The notes under the pieces: model-generated
Database searches by the model: none
Told to the model about the DNA's origin: nothing
The model's input: only the letters and a program-made list of their open reading frames with translations
From: Agromyces italicus DSM 16388
GTDB lineage: Bacteria > Actinomycetota > Actinomycetes > Actinomycetales > Microbacteriaceae
Direction: 5' to 3'
Assembly: GCF_000421545.1 (NCBI RefSeq)
Contig: NZ_ATXF01000005.1
Span: forward strand, 496,001 to 560,000
Length of the DNA stretch: 64,000 nucleotides
Part shown: positions 17,699 to 27,223 of the stretch, one piece after another
Numbering within the stretch: the first letter of the stretch is position 1
Layout of the letters: each line of letters begins with the position of its first letter
Position numbers and translations under genes: made by a program

Positions 17699-17720
17699 TG
17701 CCGAGCTTCTCAGGCGATGA

Positions 17721-18074
17721 TCAGGCGAGCAGCTTCGCCTTCGCGGCGGCGAACTCCTCGGGCGAGAGGATGCCCTGCTGCTGCAGGGCCGCCAGCTTCT
17801 GCAACTCGGCGACGACGTCGGTGCCGCCGGCCGGGGCCGCCGGCGCGGGCGCCTGCTGCGCGGCGAACTGCTGCGCCGCGGCCTGCTGGGCGGCGGCGTC
17901 GATCTGCGCCTGCTGCTGCTGCGCCTCGTACTGCTGCTGCTCGTACTGGGCCTCGGCCTTGCCCTGCTGACGGCGAGCCATGCCGCCGCTCACGGCGGAA
18001 GCGGTGCCGGCGACGACCGCGGTGCGTGCGGCGAGCCCGATCAGCCCGGGGCGACCGATGCGACGAATGGGCAT
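17721..18074 (-). CDS. SHOCT-domain protein with Gln/Ala-rich middle (copy 1)
   Basis: 117 residues from ATG 18074, with GAGGAG upstream. The N-terminus GRPGLIGLAARTAVVAGTA is a hydrophobic, probably membrane-inserting helix; residues 33-75 are Gln/Ala-rich and likely coiled coil; the last ~30 residues (LQKLAALQQQGILSPEEFAAAKAKLL) are a SHOCT motif. SHOCT domains are short oligomerisation modules of unknown activity. The gene starts 1 bp after the DUF6325 stop, so the two are co-translated. A paralogue with the same N-terminal pattern is at 31817-32170. Confidence 0.8.
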   Translation of the reverse strand: MPIRRIGRPGLIGLAARTAVVAGTASAVSGGMARRQQGKAEAQYEQQQYEAQQQQAQIDAAAQQAAAQQFAAQQAPAPAAPAGGTDVVAELQKLAALQQQGILSPEEFAAAKAKLLA

Positions 18075-18075
18075 G

Positions 18076-18510
18076 TCAGTTCTCCTCACCGCTCGCGTCG
18101 GCGAGCACCGCGTTCACGACCGGCGCGGGGATGCGCTCGGTCGACAGCACCACGCCGCCGCCTTCGGCGAAACGCGATGCGAGCTTCTTGGCCCAGACGA
18201 GCTCGAACGCCGCGAGTGCGGCCGAGGTCCCCGGGGGGATGAGTTCGGCGAAGTCGTCGACGTCTTCGGCGCCGACGAGACCCGACTGCTCGAGCTCGAG
18301 CACGCCGAACCCGTACGACTCGCCCTCGTCTTCGATCTCGATGATGCGCACCGAGCCGTCGGGCTCACGCGACACGATCACGAGGTCGAGCAGGCGGATC
18401 TCCCCGCCGTCGACCAGTTCCTCGAGGGCCGCGACCGTGCCGGCGTCCAGCCGATCGCCCTCGAATCCCACCAGGTACAGCTCCACCGGGCCGTACTCGA
18501 ACTCCGCCAT
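18076..18510 (-). CDS. DUF6325-type protein (copy 1)
   Basis: 144 residues from ATG 18510 with AAGGGGA upstream. The pattern is P-V-E-x-x-x-V-x-F near the N-terminus, IRLLDLVIVSREPDGSVRI in the middle and AALAAFELVWAKKL before a C-terminal amphipathic segment. It alternates beta-alpha like a small ferredoxin-like fold and has no signal peptide. The function of the family is unknown. It is divergent from the arylsulfatase at 18717 and is paired with a SHOCT gene; the same pair occurs next to the second arylsulfatase at 31366-34573, which argues for a shared role. Confidence 0.78.
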   Translation of the reverse strand: MAEFEYGPVELYLVGFEGDRLDAGTVAALEELVDGGEIRLLDLVIVSREPDGSVRIIEIEDEGESYGFGVLELEQSGLVGAEDVDDFAELIPPGTSAALAAFELVWAKKLASRFAEGGGVVLSTERIPAPVVNAVLADASGEEN

Positions 18511-18716
18511 GATTCCCCTTGGGTTCGAAGAATGCGGCGGCGAGCGCCACCGACAGAGGCAGACTATCCTCGCTGCCGCCCGGCCCGCCAGCCGCACGCC
18601 CCTGCTCCCCGAGAACTCACGGCGAACACCGCGGCAGGTGCTTCCTCCTGCCGGATCGAGCCGATAGCGTCGAAGCTGTGGGCGAATCGCCCGACTGTGA
18701 AGAGGGGAACTTCCGC

Positions 18717-21041
18717 ATGTCCGCAGAATTCAAAGGGACGATCAAGCTCGACGTCCGCGATTCGGTCGCCGATTGGGCGCCGTACGAGACACCGAAGGCT
18801 CCCGAGGGTTCGCCGAACATCCTCGTGATCCTGTACGACGACACCGGCATGGCCTCGTGGTCGCCCTACGGCGGCCGGATCAACATGCCGACCCTCGACC
18901 GTCTGGCGCAGAACGGCCTGACGTACACTCAATGGCACACGACCGCCCTCTGCTCGCCGACCCGGTCGACGTTCCTCACCGGGCGCAACCACCACGCCAA
19001 CGGCATGGGCAACATCATGGAGGGCACGAACGGCTTCCCGGGCCTGTCGGGTCACATTCCCGCCGAGTGCGCCACGATCGGGCAGGTGCTGCAGGCGAAC
19101 GGCTACTCGACCTTCTGGGTCGGCAAGAACCACAACGTGCCCGAAGAAGACGTGTCGGCCGGCGGCAGCAAGGACCAGTGGCCGCTCGCGATGGGCTTCG
19201 ACCGCTTCTACGGATTCCTCGGCGGTGAGACGAACAACTGGTACCCCGACCTCACCGAGGACAACCGCTTCATCGAGCCGCCGTACACGCCCGAGGAGGG
19301 GTACCACCTCTCGAAGGACCTCGCCGATCAGACGATCCGCATGATCCGCGACCAGAAGGCGTCGAATCCGTCGAAGCCCTGGTACACGTGGTTCTGCCCG
19401 GGTGCGAACCATGCCCCGCACCACGCGCCCGAGGAGTACATCGCGAAGTACAAGGGCAAGTTCGACGACGGCTACGACGCCTACCGCACCTGGGTGCTCG
19501 AGCGCATGGTCGAGCGGGGCGTGATGCCCGAGGGCACCGAACTCACGCCGTTCAACCCGATGCCCGACGACCAGGCGAACGCCGCCGACTTCGTCAAGCC
19601 GTGGGATTCGCTCTCCGACGACGAGAAGCGGCTCTTCAGCCGGATGGCCGAGGTGTTCGCGGGCTTCAGCGAGTACACCGACGCGCAGATCGGACGGGTC
19701 GTCGACTACCTCGAGGCTTCGGGTCAACTCGACAACACGCTCATCTTCTACTGCGCCGACAACGGCGCCTCGGGCGAGGGCTCGCCCGACGGCTCGGTCA
19801 ACGAGAACAAGTTCTTCAACGGATTCCCCGACGACCTCGCCGAGAACCTCGCGAAGATCGACGTGCTCGGGGGCCCCGAGACGTACAACCACTACCCGAC
19901 CGGGTGGGCGGCGGCGTTCTCGACCCCGTTCCAGATGTTCAAGCGCTACTCGCAGTTCTCGGGCGGCACGTGCGACCCGATGATCATCCACTGGCCGGCG
20001 GGCATCAAGGCCAAGGGCGAGATCCGCAACCAGTACCACCACTCGACCGACGTCGTCGCGACCATCCTCGACGTCATCGGCCTCGAGTTCCCGGAGGTGT
20101 TCCGCGGCGTGAAGCAGCGCCCGCTCGACGGCATCTCGATGAAGTACAGCTTCGATGCGGCGCCCGACGGCCCCACCGAGAAGCAGGTGCAGTACTACGC
20201 GATGCTCGGCACCCGCGGCATCTGGAAGGACGGCTGGAAGGCCGCCGCCATCCACGCACCGCTCACCGGGCACGGCCGCTTCGACGAGGACCGCTGGGAG
20301 CTCTACCACGTCGAGGTCGACCGCTCCGAGTCGAAGGACCTCGCGGCCGAGTACCCCGAGAAGCTGCAGGAACTCATCGACGCCTGGTTCGAGGAGGCAG
20401 AGAAGAACCACGTGCTGCCGCTCGACGACCGTTCGGCGCGCGACCAGCTCACGATCGAGCGCCCACAGTCGGAGCCGCCGCGCACGCGCTACGTCTACTA
20501 CCCCGACACCGGCGCCGTCGCCGAGAGCGTCGCCGTCAACGTGCGCGGTCGCTCGTACAAGATCATCGCCGACGTCGTGCTGGAGGAGGGCAGCCAGGGC
20601 GTGCTCTTCGCCCACGGTTCGCGCTTCGGCGGCCACTCGCTGTTCATCAAGGACGGCAGGCTCAACTACGTGTACAACTTCCTCGGCATCCCGCCCGAGC
20701 AGACGTTCACGTCCGAGGCACTCACGCCGGGCAAGCACGCGCTCGGCATGGAGTTCATCCGCGAGCGCGCCGGCGAGCACGGCGAGTCGATCGGCACCTG
20801 CAAGCTCTACGTCGACGACCAGGTCGTCGCCGAGGGGCCGATGCGGGCGCAGGTCGGCAAGTTCACGCTCTGCGGCGACGGCCTCTGCGTCGGGTACGAC
20901 AGCGCCGACGCGGTGAGCGGCCAGTACACGAACCCGTTCCCGTTCTCCGGCGGCAAACTCCTCGGCGTCGGCATCGACGTCAGCGAGGAGCAGTACCTCG
21001 ACCTCGAGCTCGAGGCGCTCGCCGCCCTCGCGCGGGAGTAG
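18717..21041 (+). CDS. Arylsulfatase (type I, formylglycine sulfatase), copy 1
   Basis: 774 residues from ATG 18717 with AGAGGGGA upstream. The sulfatase signature TALCSPTRSTFLTGRNHH contains Cys79, the residue converted to formylglycine; the metal aspartates are in ILYDDTGM (41-42) and CADNGAS. The catalytic domain ends near 550; the last ~200 residues form a beta-rich domain (for example HSLFIKDGRLNYVYNFLG) found in long bacterial arylsulfatases. There is no signal peptide, so the enzyme seems cytoplasmic or uses another export route. It hydrolyses a sulfate ester; the substrate is unknown. No formylglycine-generating enzyme lies in the window. Ends at the hairpin 21066-21101. Confidence 0.92.
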   Translation: MSAEFKGTIKLDVRDSVADWAPYETPKAPEGSPNILVILYDDTGMASWSPYGGRINMPTLDRLAQNGLTYTQWHTTALCSPTRSTFLTGRNHHANGMGNIMEGTNGFPGLSGHIPAECATIGQVLQANGYSTFWVGKNHNVPEEDVSAGGSKDQWPLAMGFDRFYGFLGGETNNWYPDLTEDNRFIEPPYTPEEGYHLSKDLADQTIRMIRDQKASNPSKPWYTWFCPGANHAPHHAPEEYIAKYKGKFDDGYDAYRTWVLERMVERGVMPEGTELTPFNPMPDDQANAADFVKPWDSLSDDEKRLFSRMAEVFAGFSEYTDAQIGRVVDYLEASGQLDNTLIFYCADNGASGEGSPDGSVNENKFFNGFPDDLAENLAKIDVLGGPETYNHYPTGWAAAFSTPFQMFKRYSQFSGGTCDPMIIHWPAGIKAKGEIRNQYHHSTDVVATILDVIGLEFPEVFRGVKQRPLDGISMKYSFDAAPDGPTEKQVQYYAMLGTRGIWKDGWKAAAIHAPLTGHGRFDEDRWELYHVEVDRSESKDLAAEYPEKLQELIDAWFEEAEKNHVLPLDDRSARDQLTIERPQSEPPRTRYVYYPDTGAVAESVAVNVRGRSYKIIADVVLEEGSQGVLFAHGSRFGGHSLFIKDGRLNYVYNFLGIPPEQTFTSEALTPGKHALGMEFIRERAGEHGESIGTCKLYVDDQVVAEGPMRAQVGKFTLCGDGLCVGYDSADAVSGQYTNPFPFSGGKLLGVGIDVSEEQYLDLELEALAALARE

Positions 21042-21065
21042 CGCGAGCAGCGCAGCACGAGCACC

Positions 21066-21101
21066 GATGCCTCGGCGGGGTTCACTCCCCGCCGAGGCAT
21101 C
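21066..21101. terminator. Perfect 15-bp hairpin between convergent genes
   Basis: GATGCCTCGGCGGGG (21066-21080) pairs with CCCCGCCGAGGCATC (21087-21101) around a 6-nt loop. It lies between the arylsulfatase stop and the convergent AI-2E-type gene stop, so it can serve both directions. Confidence 0.8.
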
Positions 21102-21131
21102 CGTCGTTCAGCGGCGACGAGGCCGCCTCGC

Positions 21132-22325
21132 TCAGCCTTCGGGCAGTTCCGCCGACCGCTTCGCGGCCTTGCGCTCGCGCCGCGCGGCCTTGGCCGTGGC
21201 ATCCTCCTCGGCCATCTGCTGCCTCGCCTCGTCGATCTCGCCGAGTGCCGGCCGCACCCACGCGATCGCCGGGTTCGAGTCGACGAGCAGCATGCGCACG
21301 AGCAGCGTCAACGGGATCGCGAGGATCGCCCCCATCGGCCCGAGGATCACGGCCCAGACCAGCACCGAGATGAACGTCAACGTCTGGCTGAGCGACACGG
21401 CGTCACCGACGATCTTGGGCTGGATGACCGACTGGATGACCGAGTTGATCAGGCCGTACACAACGATCACGGCGACGACGAGCGGCCACCCGCCGACGAG
21501 AGCCCCGAACACGAGCGGCGGCACGAGGGCGATGAAGTAGCCCACGTTCGGGATGAAGCTGCAGAGGAACGACAGCATGCCCCAGAGCGCGGCACCGGGG
21601 ATGCCCATGATCGCGAGCGCGATCCAGTTGATGAGGCCCTGCGCGACGCCGAGCCCCGTCGTGGCGATCATGTACCGGCGCACGCCGTCGGCGAAGCGCA
21701 CGAGCGCGTCGGCAAGTGCGGGGCGCTTCACGCGGATGCCGGCGACGACCGTCGGCACGTACGACGAGTCGGCCGCCATCAGGATGAGCATCGTGAGCAG
21801 GATGACCGCGCCTGAGATGAACCCTGCCGCCCCGCCGAGCAGCGCACCGACGACCCCGCCGACCGCGCCGACGATCTTCGTGGGGTCGAAGTCGCCGAGC
21901 AGCGCGTTGATCTCGTCGGGGCCGAGTCCGAGTCCGGCCAGCCAGGTGGCGGCGGAGGCCGCCCAGGCCTCGAACTCGGGCGCGTAGTCGGGCAGGAGCG
22001 CTGCGAACTGCCCGAACGCGATCAGCAGCAGGAACACGAACCCGCCGAGCAGCACGACGACCGCGAGCAGCACCGAGACGGTGGCGAGCCCGCGCGGCAC
22101 ACCGCGCCGTTCGAGGGTGCGCCGGATCGGGTGCACGCAGATCACCAGCACGAGGGCGAGGAACACCGAGGAGAACACCGAGCCGATGGCGGCGACGCCG
22201 AAGGCGGCGACGGTCGCGCCGCCCAGCCCGAGCATGATGAACGCGGTGCGGTGCGGCACCGCGGGCTCGGTATTCACGGCGACGGAGGGCGGCGCCTCGG
22301 GCTCATGCTTCCTGGTCCACCACAT
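21132..22325 (-). CDS. AI-2E family transporter (copy A)
   Basis: 397 residues from ATG 22325, which has GAGGAGG upstream and overlaps the preceding gene by 23 bp. About eight membrane spans, with the family's C-terminal half FIPNVGYFIALVPPLVFGALVGG and IQPKIVGDAVSLSQTLTF. The family (AI-2E/UPF0118/TqsA) exports small molecules or exchanges ions; the autoinducer role is proven only for a few members. The tail is basic and hydrophilic. It is the last gene of a five-gene membrane-protein run that begins with SulP or earlier. Copy B is immediately upstream. Confidence 0.87.
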   Translation of the reverse strand: MWWTRKHEPEAPPSVAVNTEPAVPHRTAFIMLGLGGATVAAFGVAAIGSVFSSVFLALVLVICVHPIRRTLERRGVPRGLATVSVLLAVVVLLGGFVFLLLIAFGQFAALLPDYAPEFEAWAASAATWLAGLGLGPDEINALLGDFDPTKIVGAVGGVVGALLGGAAGFISGAVILLTMLILMAADSSYVPTVVAGIRVKRPALADALVRFADGVRRYMIATTGLGVAQGLINWIALAIMGIPGAALWGMLSFLCSFIPNVGYFIALVPPLVFGALVGGWPLVVAVIVVYGLINSVIQSVIQPKIVGDAVSLSQTLTFISVLVWAVILGPMGAILAIPLTLLVRMLLVDSNPAIAWVRPALGEIDEARQQMAEEDATAKAARRERKAAKRSAELPEG

Positions 22326-23460
22326 GCGGTTCCTCCTCGTCTCGGACGGCCGGATCGGTCGCTCGCAAGTTCGATTCGCTCTCGCCGGTGAGTCGCCGAA
22401 GCGCGACCGCCCCGCGATCGGGCTCGAGCAATACGGCACGCACGAGCAGCGACAGCGGCACCGACAGGATGGCCCCGATCGGCCCGATCACGAACGCCCA
22501 GAACGCCACCGAGAAGAAGGTGAGCGTGAGACTCAGCCCGACCGCGTCGCTCACGAACTTCGGCTGCACGAGCACCTGAAGCACGACGTTGATGACGCAG
22601 TAGATCGCGATGACGGCGAGCATGAGCGGCCAGCCGCCGACGACGAGCGCGAGAATCGCCGGCGGGATGAGTCCGATCACGAAGCCGATGTTCGGGATGA
22701 AGTTCGTGACGAACGCGAGGATCGCCCACACGATCGGGATCGGCACGCCGACCGCCCAGAGCAGCAGGCCGTCGAGCACGGCGACGATCGCGCCGAACGT
22801 CGCGTTGACGACGTAGTAGCGGCGCACCCCCGAGAAGTAGCGACCGGCGATGCCGTCGCGCACGGCATCGCCGAAGAGCCGGGCGGATGCCCCGGCCGCG
22901 GCCGCACGGAAGCGTGCCCCGTCGACCGTCATGAAGATGACGTAGGCGAGCACGAAGAAGAACGCGGTCGCGAGACCGAGCACCCAGTCGGCGACCCCCG
23001 CCGCGGCCGATGCCAGCCAGGCCGGATCGAGCCAGCCGGTCGCGGTCTCGGCCGTCGGCGCGGTGAACCCGAGACCCTGCAGCCACGCGAGCAGCCCGTC
23101 GGCCGTCTCGTTCAGGTCGTCGGCGACGTCGGGCAGGATCGCCACGAATCTGCCGACCGCGTAGACGAGCATGACGGCGAGGAGCGCGAGGATCAGATAG
23201 CTGATCACGATGACCGCCGTCGAGGCGAGCCACACCGGCCATCCGGCTCGTTCGAGCGGCCGCCGCACGGGATTCGCAATGATCACGATGACCGCCGCGA
23301 ACGCCGCCGGAGCGACGAGGTCGCGGGCGAACCAGACGCCGGTGAACACGACGACGGCCGCCGCGACGGCCACGAGCACCCGGGTGCCGTGGCCGAAGTC
23401 CCGGCCCGAGGCATCCGTCTCGGTCGTCGTGCCCGCGCCCGGGCCGCCCGTTTCGCCCAC
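22303..23460 (-). CDS. AI-2E family transporter (copy B)
   Basis: 385 residues from GTG 23460, placed directly after the TAG of the GAP gene (no gap). About eight membrane spans with the same C-terminal core as copy A: FIPNIGFVIGLIPPAILALVVGG and VQPKFVSDAVGLSLTLTFF. The Thr/Gly-rich first 25 residues are cytoplasmic. Tandem paralogues that overlap in translation suggest a hetero-oligomeric transporter, although family members commonly act alone. Substrate unknown. Confidence 0.87.
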   Translation of the reverse strand: MGETGGPGAGTTTETDASGRDFGHGTRVLVAVAAAVVVFTGVWFARDLVAPAAFAAVIVIIANPVRRPLERAGWPVWLASTAVIVISYLILALLAVMLVYAVGRFVAILPDVADDLNETADGLLAWLQGLGFTAPTAETATGWLDPAWLASAAAGVADWVLGLATAFFFVLAYVIFMTVDGARFRAAAAGASARLFGDAVRDGIAGRYFSGVRRYYVVNATFGAIVAVLDGLLLWAVGVPIPIVWAILAFVTNFIPNIGFVIGLIPPAILALVVGGWPLMLAVIAIYCVINVVLQVLVQPKFVSDAVGLSLTLTFFSVAFWAFVIGPIGAILSVPLSLLVRAVLLEPDRGAVALRRLTGESESNLRATDPAVRDEEEPHVVDQEA

Positions 23461-24132
23461 CTAGAAGCTCCCGATGCCCTTGCCGACCACGGCCACGCCG
23501 ATCACGAGCAGCAGCACGGCCATGACGGTCGCGTTGTTGTGCACGAGCCAGCCGCGCAGCGACTCCAGCGGTCCGGCCATCTGCTTCGAGGCGACCAGGT
23601 AGGCGATCACCGGTACCGCGACCGAGCACGCGGCGATCACGACGAAGACGATGAGCGCGACGGTGATCTCGCCGCCGCCCAGGCCGGCCGTGCCGACCGC
23701 GACGCCGGCGGCGGCGGCCAGCAGTAGGTTCTTGGGGTTCACCGCGGCGAGCAGGAACGCCAGCCCCAGCGCCTTGCCCGCATTCATCTGATCGATCGCA
23801 GCCATCCACTTGGGCAGTGCCGCCTCCTCGCCCGGCTTCGGGCGGGAACGCCATTGCTTCAGCGCGAGCAGCAGCAAGAGCGCGCCGAGCACGATCTTGA
23901 TCGTGCCCGCGATCGGCTTGGATGCGTTGGGGTCGCTCTCGGGGATGACCGAGCCGAGCAGCGTGAACACCACCACCGCGACGACGATGCCGAGGAGCCA
24001 GCCCAGCAGGAACCCGACGCTCGTGCCCTTCGCCTTCGGCGACAGCAGCATGAGGATCGCCGCGATGATCGGGATCGGACTGATGGCGATGCCCAGTGCG
24101 AGCGGAAGGATGTCTCCGATGACGCTGCCCAT
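23461..24132 (-). CDS. GAP/Sap-family membrane protein (copy 1)
   Basis: 223 residues and six membrane spans, LysE-like in layout: PLALGIAISPIPIIAAILMLLSP at the N-terminus and LAAVNPKNLLLAAAAGVAVG in the middle. The family includes the mycobacterial Sap protein linked to sulfolipid-1 export and GAP, which moves glycopeptidolipid to the surface. Its place between SulP and two AI-2E genes, next to a sulfatase, fits transport of a sulfated or lipid compound, but this is inference. A paralogue follows the second sulfatase (34591-35274). Confidence 0.83.
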   Translation of the reverse strand: MGSVIGDILPLALGIAISPIPIIAAILMLLSPKAKGTSVGFLLGWLLGIVVAVVVFTLLGSVIPESDPNASKPIAGTIKIVLGALLLLLALKQWRSRPKPGEEAALPKWMAAIDQMNAGKALGLAFLLAAVNPKNLLLAAAAGVAVGTAGLGGGEITVALIVFVVIAACSVAVPVIAYLVASKQMAGPLESLRGWLVHNNATVMAVLLLVIGVAVVGKGIGSF

Positions 24133-24135
24133 GAC

Positions 24136-25839
24136 TCACTGGCCTTTCTCGGCGGCGCTGCCGCCCTCGTCCGCTGCCCCGGCGCCGACCGGCGCGCCGA
24201 GCGCGGCGATCGCCGCGCGGTTGGTCTCGAATGTGCGGCGGTCGCCGAGCAGGCCGAGCTTGTCGAGCCGGTGCCTGGCACCGGGTCGCACCCGGCTGAA
24301 CGAGAGCCCGACCTGCTCGCGCTCGAGCCAGACGAGCAGCGCCTCGAAGCTCTCGGCGCCGGTCACGTCGACGTCGGTCACCGCCTCCATGTCGATCACG
24401 ACGTGGCGCACCGGCCCGTGTCCGGCCTCGTTCGCGGTGCGAACGGCACGTTTGACGGCATCGCCGAATACCGAGCCGTTGGCGAAGAACAGCGGCGCCG
24501 CGAGCCGCACCACGACGACCCCGGGTGCGGTGACCGCCCCGCTCGGCGCCTCGTCGAGCAACGAGTCGCTCGGCTCGCCGTCGGATTCGAGCACGTCGAT
24601 CGCGGGGTTCGCCGCGCGCTTGGCGAGGTTGAGGAGCGCGAGCACGAACGCCACGAGGATGCCGGGGATCGAGCCGATGAACAGCGTGACGAGGAAGCAC
24701 GTCGCCCCGACGACGAACTCGAACCGGTCCGCACGCCAGAGGCCGGCGAACTCCTTGATGCCGAGCAGCGGCAGGATCGCGACGCCGACGATCGCGCCGA
24801 TCGCGGGCGAGGGGATGTCGGCGAGCAGCGCCGTGCCGAACAGGAGCAGCAGCAGGGTGCCGACGGCGAGCACGAGCGAGGGCAACTGGGTGCGCGAGCC
24901 CGCCTGATCCATCGCCGCGGTGCGCGACGTCGATGAGCCGACCGCGAAGCTGCCGGAGGCGCCCGCGGCGAGGTTGCCGAGGCCGAAGGCGAAGAGGTCG
25001 CGGTTGGGGCTGGTGCGGTAGCCCCGCTTCTCGCCGTACGAGCGCGAGACGAGCAGTCCTTCGGCGGTCGTGACGAGCGTGAGCGCCATCGCCGAAGGAA
25101 TCAGCGCGAGCCACATCGTCCAGTCGATGATCGGCCAGGTGATCGCCGGCGGACCGGCCGGCACCTCGCCGAGCACCGAGACACCGGCCTGGTCGAGTTG
25201 CAGCCACAACACCACCACGGTGGTCACGACGAGCACCACGAGTGCCCATGGCACCGCTCCGAGGAATCGTTTGCCGAGGAGCAGTACCGCGACGGAACCG
25301 ACGGAGATCGCGAGCGAGGCGAGGTTCGTCGTGCCGAGCCCCGTGACGAGCCCGCCCACCTTGTCGACGAACTCGCCGCCCGAGTCGATCTTCACCCCGA
25401 GCATCTTCGCGATCTGGCTCACGAGGATGTCGAGCGCGAGCCCGCCCACGAAGCCGACCAGGATCGGCTTCGAGAGGAAGTTCGCGAGAAAGCCGAGCTT
25501 GAACACCGCGAGCAGGATGAACATGATTCCGCAGAGGATCGCCTGTGCGAGCGCGAGCGTACCGTAGTCGGCGCTCCCGGCGGCGGCGAGCCCGCCGAGC
25601 GAACTCGCGACGAGGGCCGCAGCGGCGGCGTCGGGTGAGGCGACGAGCTGCCGGCTCGAGACCGTGAGCGCATAGAACACGGTCGGGACGATGAGCGCAT
25701 ACAGCCCCGCCGTCGCGGGCAACCCGGCGATCTGCGCGTAGCCGATGTTCAGCGGGATCGCGATCGCGATGAGCGTCACGCCCGCCGTCAGTTCACGGAC
25801 GAGGTTCTTCCCGGTGAGCCCTGCCAGCGGCTTCTGCAT
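24136..25839 (-). CDS. SulP/SLC26 anion transporter with STAS domain
   Basis: 567 residues: N-terminal transport domain with AGVTLIAIAIPLNIGYAQIAG (SulP signature) and about 12-14 spans to residue 410, then a cytoplasmic STAS domain at about 430-540 (VVRLAAPLFFANGSVFGDAV and the conserved DVDVTGAESF). The family moves sulfate, bicarbonate or other anions. Neighbouring arylsulfatase genes make sulfate the attractive substrate, but SulP proteins are versatile. Stop and next start are 3 bp apart, so it is co-translated with the GAP gene. Confidence 0.92.
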   Translation of the reverse strand: MQKPLAGLTGKNLVRELTAGVTLIAIAIPLNIGYAQIAGLPATAGLYALIVPTVFYALTVSSRQLVASPDAAAAALVASSLGGLAAAGSADYGTLALAQAILCGIMFILLAVFKLGFLANFLSKPILVGFVGGLALDILVSQIAKMLGVKIDSGGEFVDKVGGLVTGLGTTNLASLAISVGSVAVLLLGKRFLGAVPWALVVLVVTTVVVLWLQLDQAGVSVLGEVPAGPPAITWPIIDWTMWLALIPSAMALTLVTTAEGLLVSRSYGEKRGYRTSPNRDLFAFGLGNLAAGASGSFAVGSSTSRTAAMDQAGSRTQLPSLVLAVGTLLLLLFGTALLADIPSPAIGAIVGVAILPLLGIKEFAGLWRADRFEFVVGATCFLVTLFIGSIPGILVAFVLALLNLAKRAANPAIDVLESDGEPSDSLLDEAPSGAVTAPGVVVVRLAAPLFFANGSVFGDAVKRAVRTANEAGHGPVRHVVIDMEAVTDVDVTGAESFEALLVWLEREQVGLSFSRVRPGARHRLDKLGLLGDRRTFETNRAAIAALGAPVGAGAADEGGSAAEKGQ

Positions 25840-25886
25840 GCGTCATTCCCTCTCGTCTGCGCCCGGTGAGGCGTCTCTCGTGCGTG

Positions 25887-27176
25887 TCAGCCGATCGGCA
25901 CGAGCGGCGGCGGGGTCCAGTCGCCCGATCGCACCGCGTCGCGGGGCAGGTAGAGGCGCAGGTCGGCGGTGAACGGCTTTCCGGCCGGGGTGGGCAGCCA
26001 GTTGCGCTCGGGCGTGCCGCCGGGCAGCTCTGCGGCGAACGTCAGCGTGAGCGAGCCATCGGCATCGAGCTCGAGCGGCTGACCGGACCCGACGGTGAAA
26101 CGACCCGCGGCATTGGGAACGAGCAGGTAGTCGGGCTTGCCGTAGACGGTCAGCGACCAGAACGCATCCACGACCGTGCTCGGCAGGGCGTCGGCGGAGA
26201 AGGTCATGCGATACACGGTGTCGCCGGTCGTCGGTGTGCCGTTGGCGTCGACGTGGAGGAGTTCGTAGACGGCCTCCTTCGACGAGTTCCACCAGATGCC
26301 GCCGAAGTTCGCCGTGGCGCGGAACCAGTAGTCGTCCCCGAACTTCGGGTAAGCGGCGGTCGACGACCACCCGTTCGTGACGTTGCCGAAGTGCACGACG
26401 AAGTCCATGAACGCGGGGATCGCCGCGGAACGGATCAGCTCGTCGAGCTCGGCGACCCGGCTCGATTCGTCGCCGACATAGGCGGCGATGGCGTGGACGA
26501 GCGCGTGAAGTTCATCGGCCCGACCGCAGGAGTCGGCCGGGGCGAGCGCGGCGGTCAGGTACGGGTCGGCGAACATCCACGCACCGGGCAGATGCGCGTT
26601 GTCGAACTCGGGGAGCGCGGCCGGAGGCACAACCGTCGGCGTGCCGGTGGAAGCCAGGGTGAATCCGTGCTGGAGTTCCACCGCTGCATCGACGTCATCG
26701 CCGATCTGCACCCGCGTGAGGATCTTCGCCTTCGACGACGGGATGTCGATGCGGAGGCAGCCGTCGGGGATCTCGGGCGAGCTGCCGGCGAGGCAGATCG
26801 CGAATCGCCCGTTCGGGTGATCGGGGAAGTTCCGCTCGTTGATGTTGTGGACGATCTCCGCCCACTCGTCGACGATCTGCGCCGTGGAATACCGACCCGC
26901 AGGCACGACGGGCACCTCGAGGATGGCCGGGGTCTGCTCGTCGACCGCGATCCACGCCTCGGAGTAGACGACATCGAGATTCGGGTTCACGAAGGTCGGG
27001 GCGGTCTCCGCCGAGGAACCGACGACGACGGCCGGATTGTGCTTCAGCACGTTGACGTCGATCCCGGCTTCGGCGAGGTCGATGCCCTCCTGCCGCATCA
27101 CGAGATAGCGACCGAGCAGGTAGACCCCCGCTTCGGCGACCTGTTCCCCTGTCGGCGACGATGACAGCGCTCCCAT
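25887..27176 (-). CDS. DUF1254/DUF1214-domain protein
   Basis: 429 residues without a signal peptide. The N-terminal DUF1254 part has NPAVVVGSSAETAPTFVNPN and LDVVYSEAWIAVD; the C-terminal DUF1214 part has FFWSLTVYGK-like sequence (DAFWSLTVYGKPDYLLVPN) and PERNWLPTPAGKPFTADLRLY. The reaction is unknown; homologues are widespread in soil bacteria and often neighbour transporters or sulfatases. It lies 47 bp from the SulP gene on the same strand and may share its transcript. Confidence 0.88.
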   Translation of the reverse strand: MGALSSSPTGEQVAEAGVYLLGRYLVMRQEGIDLAEAGIDVNVLKHNPAVVVGSSAETAPTFVNPNLDVVYSEAWIAVDEQTPAILEVPVVPAGRYSTAQIVDEWAEIVHNINERNFPDHPNGRFAICLAGSSPEIPDGCLRIDIPSSKAKILTRVQIGDDVDAAVELQHGFTLASTGTPTVVPPAALPEFDNAHLPGAWMFADPYLTAALAPADSCGRADELHALVHAIAAYVGDESSRVAELDELIRSAAIPAFMDFVVHFGNVTNGWSSTAAYPKFGDDYWFRATANFGGIWWNSSKEAVYELLHVDANGTPTTGDTVYRMTFSADALPSTVVDAFWSLTVYGKPDYLLVPNAAGRFTVGSGQPLELDADGSLTLTFAAELPGGTPERNWLPTPAGKPFTADLRLYLPRDAVRSGDWTPPPLVPIG

Positions 27177-27223
27177 TCAGACTCCCCCAATACGTGAGAT
27201 GCGAATACCATGTTCAGGCAGTC